Below, piece after piece: positions 17,923 through 24,661 of a stretch of DNA of 64,000 bases. The notes beneath the pieces were generated by a model that saw nothing but the letters and a program-made list of their open reading frames with translations, was not told where the DNA came from and did no database searches. Within the stretch, counting starts at the first letter, position 1, and the number at the start of each line of letters is the position of its first letter. The translations under genes and the position numbers were made by a program. Source of the stretch: Methanocaldococcus bathoardescens (GTDB lineage Archaea; AGJL01; Methanococci; Methanococcales; Methanocaldococcaceae); assembly GCF_000739065.1 (NCBI RefSeq), contig NZ_CP009149.1:186001-250000 (forward strand), read 5' to 3'.

Positions 17923-18018
17923 TTTAGGACTTTCGCAGGAATGAATGTTCTATTGTATATATGATGCCTTTGGCATCAAAATTCCTTATTTAAATATATA
18001 AACTGCGAAAGTCCTAAA
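17923..18018. mobile_element. MITE-like palindromic element, copy 2
   Basis: A 96-bp element with 16-bp perfect inverted ends, TTTAGGACTTTCGCAG at 17923-17938 and its complement at 18003-18018. The 13 inner bases AGGACTTTCGCAG are identical to copy 1, and the outer bases differ (TTT versus TAT). The inner palindrome GATGCCTTTGGCATC is also shared. It lies 81 bases from copy 1 in the same arrangement. The spacer holds a small hairpin, ATGCT-TTTTC-AGCAT. Confidence 0.85.
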
Positions 18019-18030
18019 CTTTTATTTAAC

Positions 18031-18044
18031 CGAAAAGTATATAT
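18031..18044 (+). promoter_or_regulatory. BRE/TATA promoter of the first OB-fold gene
   Basis: CGAAAAG followed by TATATAT is a classic archaeal BRE/TATA pair, located 75 bases before the ATG at 18119 and only 12 bases after the second MITE-like element. Confidence 0.7.
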
Positions 18045-18118
18045 GTGGGCATATATAAAAATTCAGATAGTCATATAATTACATAAATAATTATTATTAA
18101 TTATTACAGGTGATGGTT

Positions 18119-18832
18119 ATGGTGAAATATGGGATAAAAATTGAGGATGATAAGGTAGAGATTGTAAGATATTCAACAGTTTATACTGATGAAGGTGTTG
18201 AAGAACTTGAAGAGATATATTTACAGATTAAAGCTGATGATTATGAGAGTATATTGGGGAGGTATGAACCATATCCAAAAAAAGATGTAAGATTTGTTGG
18301 AAATTTGGATGATTTAAAAGTTGTGAAAGGGCAAGAAATGAGAACTGCCGTTCCAATTCCATTATCTTTGTGTAGAGCTAAATATTTAAAAAGAATTGAT
18401 GAAGATGATGAAAGAATTACATATTTAGATATTAATGGAGTTCCTATCCAAAGAGGAATTATTGTTGGGATTGTTGTAGGTGTTCAGCATAGAAGGACGT
18501 CAACAGGTAAAGATTATACAATATTTAGAGTATTTGATGGATATGGATGGGGAAGATTGAGATTGTTTGGAATTAAGGCAAATCCAGAGGTATTTACTGG
18601 AATGTTTATTAGAGGATTTGTAAGATTTGGAGCTGTTGAATTTAGAACTGAAGAAGGAGAGATAAGAAAGGCAATATCCCTAACATTAAACGATATGCCT
18701 GTAATTGTCCAACCTAAGGAATACATTGTCCATAAAAAGTTTATAGATGAAGTTGTTTTGCCAAGAGTTGCTCCAGAGTTAATTGAAGAAGAAAAAGAAG
18801 GTGAAGAAGAGGAAGATATGATAAACAGTTAA
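18119..18832 (+). CDS. OB-fold protein, RPA-associated type
   Basis: A 237-residue soluble protein. The central part (residues 105-195) has the strand pattern of an OB fold, including GIIVGIVVGVQHRR and YTIFRVFDGYGWGRLRLFG. The C-terminus is strongly acidic (EEEKEGEEEEDM). It lies just upstream of a second OB-fold protein with a zinc ribbon, a pairing reminiscent of archaeal replication protein A and its partners. The role in single-stranded DNA binding is an inference. ATG 18119 follows CAGGTGA. Confidence 0.65.
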   Translation: MVKYGIKIEDDKVEIVRYSTVYTDEGVEELEEIYLQIKADDYESILGRYEPYPKKDVRFVGNLDDLKVVKGQEMRTAVPIPLSLCRAKYLKRIDEDDERITYLDINGVPIQRGIIVGIVVGVQHRRTSTGKDYTIFRVFDGYGWGRLRLFGIKANPEVFTGMFIRGFVRFGAVEFRTEEGEIRKAISLTLNDMPVIVQPKEYIVHKKFIDEVVLPRVAPELIEEEKEGEEEEDMINS

Positions 18833-18873
18833 TTTATTAATTTTAAGTAATAATGAACAGTTTTTAGGTGGTG

Positions 18874-19013
18874 TTTATGGTATTGGGAAAAATAACCTCT
18901 CCATAGGGCTTCGCCCTATTGGGATACTCACTAACACCTCCGCTTACAGCGGAGGTGTAAATTCAAATAATAAAATTTGGTGATATTTATGGTATTGGGA
19001 AAGATATCCTCTC
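18874..19013 (+). repeat. Palindromic junction element, copy 3, with flanking duplication
   Basis: Between the two OB-fold genes. The 28-bp start region TTTATGGTATTGGGAAA.. is duplicated at 18874-18901 and 18986-19013 with two mismatches. The insert (18901-18985) has head hairpin CCATAGGGC-TTC-GCCCTATTGG, then GATACTC and tail hairpin ACACCTCCGC-TTACA-GCGGAGGTGT (18934-18958). The left copy is now a 9-codon orphan ORF (ATG 18877) that reads into the element and stops at its own CCATAG. Confidence 0.82.
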
Positions 19014-19693
19014 TATTACCAAATTCACAGATTTTAACAAAAGTTAAGATTGTAGATATTAGAAGAAAGGAGAGTGAAGAGGGGGCTGTATTTTACATTG
19101 GAACTATGGTTGATAAAGATGGAGTAGCGAATTTTATAACAACAATTCCCTTAGAAAAGGAAAAATGTTATGAGATATTTGGTAGAGTAACAGAAGAAAA
19201 GAGCGTTAGAATAGTTGAAAAGATTATTAAAGGTGTAAAATATCCAAGAGAAATTCCAGAAATTCCTAAAGAGCAACTATATAATAGAGGAGAAGTCTTA
19301 GATGTGAAAGTTCCAGCCATATTGGAAGTTTCTCAATCAACAATATTTGTAAATTACTACTGTAGAATCTGTAGAGGTATCGTTGAAACAAAGATTAAGC
19401 CAAGAGGAATGGTTTATATTTGTAGAAATTGTGGTGAAATAGAGCCGGATGATGTTGATGTAAAAATTAAGGTGTTTGGGAGAATACACTTTGGAACTTC
19501 TTCAAAAAGATGCTATATTCCACCGGCAACATTAGAGCAATTTATGCCAGGAATTTTAGATATGCTTGAAGAGTATGGAATTGATGATACAATTAGAGAA
19601 ATATGCCTTAAATTAAATGGAAAAACATTCTTAGTTAGAGGTTTTGAAGGTAAGGAAGGGAATTACATAATAACTGAAATGGAAGATATTTAA
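18989..19693 (+). CDS. OB-fold protein with zinc ribbon, RPA-like
   Basis: A 234-residue protein. Residues 15-90 form an OB-like domain (VKIVDIRRKESEEG, FYIGTMVDKDG). Near residue 120 lies a four-cysteine zinc ribbon (YYCRICRG ... YICRNCGE), as in the C-terminal part of archaeal RPA. The ATG at 18989 lies in the right copy of a duplicated start region with TTGGTGA upstream. Both ends of this gene carry palindromic insertions with duplicated gene ends. A single-strand DNA or RNA binding role is inferred. Confidence 0.7.
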   Translation: MVLGKISSLLPNSQILTKVKIVDIRRKESEEGAVFYIGTMVDKDGVANFITTIPLEKEKCYEIFGRVTEEKSVRIVEKIIKGVKYPREIPEIPKEQLYNRGEVLDVKVPAILEVSQSTIFVNYYCRICRGIVETKIKPRGMVYICRNCGEIEPDDVDVKIKVFGRIHFGTSSKRCYIPPATLEQFMPGILDMLEEYGIDDTIREICLKLNGKTFLVRGFEGKEGNYIITEMEDI

Positions 19694-19845
19694 TATTCCA
19701 TAGGGGCAAAGCCCTATTGGTATACCCCAGAGCTGGGCTTCACTGCGTTCAGCCCCACTTTAAAAATTTAAAAATGGGAGTATCCCAATAGAGGGGCTTC
19801 GCCTCCTCTATGGTTACTATAATAACCGAAATGGAAGATATTTAA
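19667..19845 (+). repeat. Palindromic junction element, copy 4 (head-to-head), with flanking duplication
   Basis: The 27-bp gene end ATAATAACTGAAATGGAAGA.. with its TAA is duplicated at 19667-19693 and 19819-19845 with one mismatch. The 116-bp insert (19698-19813) has a head at each end, in opposite orientation: CCATAGGGGCAAAGCCCTATTGG at the left and CCCAATAGAGGGGCTTCGCC..CTCTATGG at the right. A further hairpin with GCTGGGC/CAGCCCC lies between them. Confidence 0.82.
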
Positions 19846-19978
19846 AATTTTTAAATCTTTTTTTGCTCTATTTGCTTAATCTTTAATTTAAATAATCAGA
19901 TTTTGTTAAACTTGCCTTTATATTTATATTTATGTAAGCTCTTTTATTTTATTAACCAAAACTCAAAGAGGTAGGACT

Positions 19979-20644
19979 ATGTTATGTATAAGAAAACCTT
20001 CTGTAGCATCCGCATTTGAAGAATTAGTTAAATTAATACTTACAGAAGGAAATGATATAACAACAGAGGATGGGCAAAGATGTAGGGAATTGTTAAATGT
20101 TGCAGTTGAAATAACTAATCCAAAACTTAAAACAATTAGTTCTAAATACCCATTTGGAAAAAAAGCAATTGAATCATATACAAAACAATTGCTGTATGGT
20201 TCTGATAGCGAGGGGGAATTTGTTTATAACTATTATGAAAGAATTAGAGAATATCCAAGTCATGATAGAAAATTAAAGAATGACCAAATAAAATATGTAA
20301 TAGAAAAGCTTAATAGTAATCCAACATCAAGAAGGTGTGTTATATCGTTATGGAATCCTTTTATTGACCAAAAGGTCAAAGATGTCCCATGTTTAAACCA
20401 TATTGGCTTCCAAAAGCGAGGAAATAACTTATATATGAGCGTATTGTTCCGTTCTAATGATATACTGCTTGCTTTCCACTCAAATGCACTTGGTTTGATA
20501 AAATTAGGAGAATATGTTGCAGAGAAGACAAATTCAACATTAAAATCCTATACGCATTTTATATATAACGCTCATATTTATATTGATAGAGATAAGACTG
20601 AAATTGAAAAAAACTTCCCTGAATTTTTAAAATATATTGAATAG
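19979..20644 (+). CDS. thyA: Archaeal thymidylate synthase, ThyA family
   Basis: A 221-residue protein, the short methanogen form of thymidylate synthase that methylates dUMP (the natural pterin donor in methanogens is unlike folate). The catalytic Cys is in DVPCLNH (about residue 139) after the RRCVISLW phosphate-binding arginines; the nucleotide-binding stretch FRSNDILLAFHSNA follows. ATG 19979 follows GAGGTAGG. A decayed second copy of its C-terminal end lies just downstream. This corresponds to MJ0511 (from memory). Confidence 0.9.
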   Translation: MLCIRKPSVASAFEELVKLILTEGNDITTEDGQRCRELLNVAVEITNPKLKTISSKYPFGKKAIESYTKQLLYGSDSEGEFVYNYYERIREYPSHDRKLKNDQIKYVIEKLNSNPTSRRCVISLWNPFIDQKVKDVPCLNHIGFQKRGNNLYMSVLFRSNDILLAFHSNALGLIKLGEYVAEKTNSTLKSYTHFIYNAHIYIDRDKTEIEKNFPEFLKYIE

Positions 20645-20652
20645 GGATTTAA

Positions 20653-20807
20653 ATGGCAGTGAAAAGAAAGAAGGTTACTGATAAATGGTTGATGAATTTG
20701 TCAGTATTGTATGTTAATAAAAAATATACTCATTAAATCAAATTGCCCAGAAATTTGGTGTTGATATCAAAACAGTGATTAATAAGCTTAGGAGAGTTAG
20801 TAGCTGA
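20653..20807 (+). pseudogene. Frameshifted small HTH protein
   Basis: ATG 20653 opens a short frame (MAVKRKKVTDKWLMNLSVLY..) that stops after 27 codons. In the next frame the sequence continues as YSLNQIAQKFGVDIKTVINK, a convincing helix-turn-helix, to TGA at 20805-20807. One lost A in the run near 20719-20724 would join the two. It may be the DNA-binding part of a former regulator or mobile-element protein. Confidence 0.6.
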
Positions 20808-20926
20808 AAAAACAAATACTCAATTAAAGGAGTATGTGCATCATTCTGTTAGCATGCATATTTACATTGATAGAGATAGAGACTATTAAAAAATATTTCC
20901 CAGAATGTTTAAAATATATTAAATAA
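20786..20926 (+). pseudogene. Remnant of a second thymidylate synthase C-terminus
   Basis: The frame at 20788 reads LGELVAEKTNTQLKEYVH then HIYIDRDRD, closely matching the end of the intact ThyA (LGEYVAEKTN.., HIYIDRDK). After a frameshift it continues TIKKYFPECLKYIK and stop, matching its last residues. The 5' three quarters of the gene are missing, and the fragment overlaps the HTH remnant. It is a decayed paralogue or the residue of gene replacement. Confidence 0.8.
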
Positions 20927-20933
20927 TTGAAGT

Positions 20934-21806
20934 TTATTCTTTTTTACCTTCAACTTTTTCAACAATTCTCTCAACTATTTTTTTAAACTCTTCACTTGCT
21001 TTACAGTCAAGTAAAACCATTGGAATTCCTTTATCACTTGCTTCTCTTGCTTTAATATCTAAAGGAATTCTTCCTAAAAATTCAACTCCAAACTCTTTAG
21101 CAGCTTTTTCCCCTCCTCCTCTACCAAATACATCCACAACTTTATTACAATGTGGACAAACAAACCCACTCATATTTTCAATAATTCCAATAATTGGAAT
21201 ATTTAACATTTTAGCCATTGTAATTGATTTCTTAACATCCAATACAGAAACTTCTTCTGGTGTTGTAACTATTATAGCCCCATCAATATCTGGAATTGAT
21301 TGCATAATTGTTAATTGCTCATCTCCAGTTCCTGGAGGGGTGTCTATTAATAGATAATCAAGTTCTCCCCAAGCTACATCTGCTAAAAACTGTCTAATAG
21401 CTCCACTAACCTTTGGCCCCCTCCAAATAACAGGTGTTTTATCATCTGGAAGTAAATAGCCAATTGACATAGTTTTTATTCCTTCTTTTGTAGTTACTGG
21501 AAATATTCCACCTGGCCCTACCATTGGTTGAACATTCTCAACTCCAAGCATCTTTGGGATGTTAGGGCCGTGAATATCGGCATCTAAAACTCCAACCTTT
21601 TTACCCATTAAGTTTAGAACTGCTGCTAAATTAACTGTTACTGTTGATTTACCAACCCCTCCTTTACCACTCAAAATAACTATTTTATGTTTTATTTTTG
21701 ACATATTCTCTCTAATTTTTGCATCTTGCTGAGCTATGAGCTTTTTTGTGTCTGGGCAGGTATTTTTTAATTGGCATGATTCACACTTTCCATCACACTC
21801 TACCAT
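20934..21806 (-). CDS. Mrp/NBP35-family iron-sulfur cluster carrier ATPase
   Basis: A 290-residue P-loop ATPase. An N-terminal Cys cluster (CDGKCESCQLKNTCP) precedes the deviant Walker A motif GKGGVGKST at about residue 46. DTPPGTGDE (about residue 155) and the CPHC pair (about residue 215) that binds a bridging [4Fe-4S] cluster are present. Members assemble and transfer Fe-S clusters, which matters in a cell with so many polyferredoxins. The ATG at 21806 follows a clear AGGTGA. This resembles MJ0283 (from memory). Confidence 0.92.
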   Translation of the reverse strand: MVECDGKCESCQLKNTCPDTKKLIAQQDAKIRENMSKIKHKIVILSGKGGVGKSTVTVNLAAVLNLMGKKVGVLDADIHGPNIPKMLGVENVQPMVGPGGIFPVTTKEGIKTMSIGYLLPDDKTPVIWRGPKVSGAIRQFLADVAWGELDYLLIDTPPGTGDEQLTIMQSIPDIDGAIIVTTPEEVSVLDVKKSITMAKMLNIPIIGIIENMSGFVCPHCNKVVDVFGRGGGEKAAKEFGVEFLGRIPLDIKAREASDKGIPMVLLDCKASEEFKKIVERIVEKVEGKKE

Positions 21807-21926
21807 TGTCTCACCTATTTTTCCTCATTTGTGTAAAAATAAAATGATAAATAATACTATATAAATAAGCATATCTATTCTCTTGTAATAACTTTTATTA
21901 TCATTATCACTAAAAATTTAAAAAAT

Positions 21927-22340
21927 TTATTCATCTTTAGCTATTAACTTACCAGCATCTGGCCCAGATTTTAAGTTATAAATTTCAGTTATTTTTATAA
22001 CAACAGCCCCTTTTGGTTTTAAATCTGGTTTTAATGCTTTATCAACTTCTTCAGCTATTTTTAGATACTTTCCTTCTGTGTAGTATTCAGCAATTCCTTT
22101 ATATTGATAAGGCATTTCTCTACAGTTAGCAGTTGTTAAAGCAACCTTAGGATTTTCTAATATATTTTTTAGAGTTTTGTTCATATAATTGTCTGCTATC
22201 AATATAATCCCTTTCTCAGCATCTAAAACTTTAACAGCCCTCATTGCTGATACATTTGGAATCCCATCCTTTGAAGCTGTAGCTAAAAACACTATTTCAT
22301 TTTCTAAGGATTTAACCATATCTTCAGTTAGCTTTACCAT
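21927..22340 (-). CDS. Pyridoxamine 5'-phosphate oxidase-like flavin-binding protein
   Basis: A 137-residue single-domain split-barrel protein: VFLATASKDGIPNVSAMR near the N-terminus, then ILIADNYMNKTLKNILENPKVAL, the typical FMN-binding pattern of this superfamily. The substrate is unknown; such archaeal proteins may bind FMN or F420. It stands as a single gene between Mrp and the archaemetzincin remnant. Confidence 0.8.
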   Translation of the reverse strand: MVKLTEDMVKSLENEIVFLATASKDGIPNVSAMRAVKVLDAEKGIILIADNYMNKTLKNILENPKVALTTANCREMPYQYKGIAEYYTEGKYLKIAEEVDKALKPDLKPKGAVVIKITEIYNLKSGPDAGKLIAKDE

Positions 22341-22407
22341 ACTACCACCAATAAAATTTAGATAAATTTATTATATTCTTATACATACTTAACTATGGTG
22401 GTTATTT

Positions 22408-22657
22408 ATGAAAATCTGTATTCAACCAGTGGGGGAAGTTGATGATGAAATTTTAAAATTTTTAAAGAAAAATCTTGAAGAAATTTTTGGAATTCATACA
22501 TGAGATAAGTCATGTTTTAGGATTAATGCACTGTAAAAATAAGAGATGTGTGATGAGTTTTTCAAATTCTATTATTGATGTGGATTTAAAAGATTGGAAG
22601 TATTGTGAAAAATGCTTAAAAAAGCTAAAAGATAGAGATATTTATATTTCAATTTAA
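22408..22657 (+). pseudogene. amzA: Archaemetzincin with internal deletion
   Basis: ATG 22408 begins MKICIQPVGEVDDEILKFLK, the expected N-terminus of archaemetzincins, and stops after 31 codons. In another frame the sequence goes straight into HEISHVLGLMHC-KNKRC-VM and CEKCLKK, the metzincin zinc site HExxHxxGxxxC-x4-CxM-x17-CxxC. About half of a normal (around 180-residue) protein is missing between them, the junction lying near 22495. The fragment 22475-22657 is readable from TTG but lacks the substrate-binding N-domain. The end overlaps the convergent NAC gene by four bases. Confidence 0.85.
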
Positions 22658-23037
22658 TTTCCTTCTTTTTCTTCTTCTAATTTTAATATTGCCTCAGCAA
22701 TATCCCCATTGCATTCCTCTAATGCTTTTCTTGCTTCTTCTTTTGAAACATTGCATTGCTTAGCTACTAATTCAACATCCTCTTCAGTTATTTCAACTTT
22801 AACTTCCTCTTCTTCTATTTTTTCTTTTTTAATCTTCTTTGGCTTTCCAGTTATTGAATAGGTTTTAACCCCCAATATGTCCATAACTTGGATTTTTGGT
22901 TCTTCAAATATCCACTCTTCATCTTCAAATACAAATATTACTTTTTTTGCATCTAAATCTTCAGTTTCCATTCCAAAATCTTTCATCATCTTTTGCATTT
23001 TCTTCAACATTCTTGGGTTTACTTTACCTGGAAACAT
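22654..23037 (-). CDS. nac: Nascent polypeptide-associated complex protein
   Basis: A 127-residue archaeal NAC homologue. The N-terminal basic helix (NPRMLKKMQKMMKDFGM) reaches the ribosome, the NAC beta-barrel follows (residues 30-75), and the C-terminal UBA domain (EDVELVAKQCNVSKEEARKA) is present. It forms a homodimer at the ribosomal exit tunnel. This resembles MJ0280 (from memory), next to the UbiA gene as there. Confidence 0.93.
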   Translation of the reverse strand: MFPGKVNPRMLKKMQKMMKDFGMETEDLDAKKVIFVFEDEEWIFEEPKIQVMDILGVKTYSITGKPKKIKKEKIEEEEVKVEITEEDVELVAKQCNVSKEEARKALEECNGDIAEAILKLEEEKEGN

Positions 23038-23089
23038 CTTTTCACCAAAAGTTTTAGATTTGTTTCTATTTTTATTCTCGTTGATATTT

Positions 23090-23929
23090 TTATAGTTTTA
23101 TAGCCCCAACAATAAATGCCAAAAGAACAATGTTCATTATAATTTTTAAAAATTTTGAAACATTTGAGGCAGTGTCTCTATTTGGGCTCTTTAATAATAA
23201 AGCCATAGCATAGATAAACAAAATATCACATATTGCTATCAAAATTAGGTAATATATTCCAAATATTTTTAGTATATATGGTAAAGGACTTAATACAACT
23301 GCCAAAATAACCAAAAATGTGGCAAAATATAAAGATTTTTTACCATACTTTATTGGTAATGAAATAACACCTTCTTTTTTATCCCCTTCCATGTCCTCAA
23401 AATCCTTAACAATCTCTCTACCCCAAATTGAAAGCAAAGAGCATAAAAACAAAATAATAACTGGCATAACATTTTTTCCAGCAACTCCACCAAATAGAAA
23501 TACAGAACCAGTTAAATAGCCAATAATAAAATTTCCAATTGGTTTATATCGTTTGTATTTTTTTGCATACAGGTAGAGAAAGATAGCATTAACCACAGCT
23601 ATAATTAATGTATATATATTTATAAATATTGAGAGAGTTAAGCCAAAAATTAATAAAATAGCTGAAAATTTTTTTGCCTCATTTAATTTAATTTTTCCTG
23701 ATGGTAAAGGACGAAATGGCTTATTTATCTTATCTATCTCAATATCAAAAATATCATTTATCACATTTCCATAAGCACAAACAAAAAATACAACAAAAAA
23801 CACTAAAAGACCTTTTAATATTTCAATCTCAAAGTTTGATGAGATTAAATAACCTATAATTCCACCAATAGATGCAGTTATGCAGTTTTTGACTCTAATA
23901 AGTTCTAAATAACTTCCTATCTTCCTCAT
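23090..23929 (-). CDS. UbiA prenyltransferase, digeranylgeranylglyceryl phosphate synthase type
   Basis: A 279-residue membrane protein with about eight helices. The first aspartate-rich motif is NDIFDIEIDKINKPFRPLPS (residues 60-80), the second is REIVKDFEDMEGDK (about residue 175). This UbiA subfamily adds the second geranylgeranyl chain in archaeal ether lipid synthesis, the step before saturation by geranylgeranyl reductase. The ATG at 23929 follows GGGGG, so the upstream TTG is rejected. This resembles MJ0279 (from memory). Confidence 0.9.
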   Translation of the reverse strand: MRKIGSYLELIRVKNCITASIGGIIGYLISSNFEIEILKGLLVFFVVFFVCAYGNVINDIFDIEIDKINKPFRPLPSGKIKLNEAKKFSAILLIFGLTLSIFINIYTLIIAVVNAIFLYLYAKKYKRYKPIGNFIIGYLTGSVFLFGGVAGKNVMPVIILFLCSLLSIWGREIVKDFEDMEGDKKEGVISLPIKYGKKSLYFATFLVILAVVLSPLPYILKIFGIYYLILIAICDILFIYAMALLLKSPNRDTASNVSKFLKIIMNIVLLAFIVGAIKL

Positions 23930-23975
23930 AAAAACCCCCAAAATATAATGTTTTTATTTGTAAAAAATATAACAA

Positions 23976-23989
23976 AAACTATTTATATA
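23976..23989 (+). promoter_or_regulatory. Promoter of the FKBP gene
   Basis: AAAACT followed by TTTATATAT (23982-23990) is a strong BRE/TATA pair; it would start a transcript near 24010, leaving a short leader with TTAGGAG before the gene. Confidence 0.65.
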
Positions 23990-24031
23990 TCCTTCACAAG
24001 AAGTATTTGGAAAGGTTAGGAGTTGATTAAC

Positions 24032-24493
24032 TTGATTAAAAAAGGCGATTATGTTAAGGTAGACTACATTTTAGTCGTAGATGGAGAAGTTATTGACACA
24101 TCAATAGAAGAAGTTGCTAAAGAAAACGGCATATACTACCCTGAAAGGGATTATGAACCATTAGGTTTTGTTGTAGGCAATGGAGATTTAATTGAAGGTT
24201 TTGAAGAAGCCGTTATAGGCATGGAAGTTGGTGAAGAAAAAACTGTAACTATCCCACCAGAAAAAGGTTATGGACTTAGGGATGAAAGATTAATTCAGGA
24301 AATTCCTAAAGAAATGTTTGCTGATGCTGATTTTGAACCACAGGAAGGGATGTTAATTTTAGCCAGCGGAATCCCTGCAAAGATAATAAAAGTTACAGAT
24401 GATACAGTAACCTTAGATTTCAACCACGAGCTTGCTGGAAAGGAGCTAACATTTACAATAAAAGTATGTGAAGTCCAGCCAGCTGAACAATAA
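24032..24493 (+). CDS. FKBP-type peptidyl-prolyl isomerase, archaeal short form
   Basis: A 153-residue protein: FKBP strands [20 protein letters not shown], the core [20 protein letters not shown], and an IF (insert-in-flap) domain region between residues 80 and 130, ending with the FKBP closing strand [10 protein letters not shown]. Such proteins combine prolyl isomerase and chaperone activity. TTG 24032 is preferred over TTG 24023, since GGAG lies 9 bases ahead of it. This resembles MJ0278 (from memory). Confidence 0.88.
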   Translation: MIKKGDYVKVDYILVVDGEVIDTSIEEVAKENGIYYPERDYEPLGFVVGNGDLIEGFEEAVIGMEVGEEKTVTIPPEKGYGLRDERLIQEIPKEMFADADFEPQEGMLILASGIPAKIIKVTDDTVTLDFNHELAGKELTFTIKVCEVQPAEQ

Positions 24494-24661
24494 ATTCATT
24501 ACCTCTTTTTTATCATACTTAAATTTAAAATTATTTAACGACAACATATTTTTTTATATTAAATTTTCAAAAGTTTTTCAAATACTAAATCTTTGGTATA
24601 AAAATTTATATATGATTTCAATTTTATCATTACTTTACCCTTAACATTTTTTGGTGATTAG

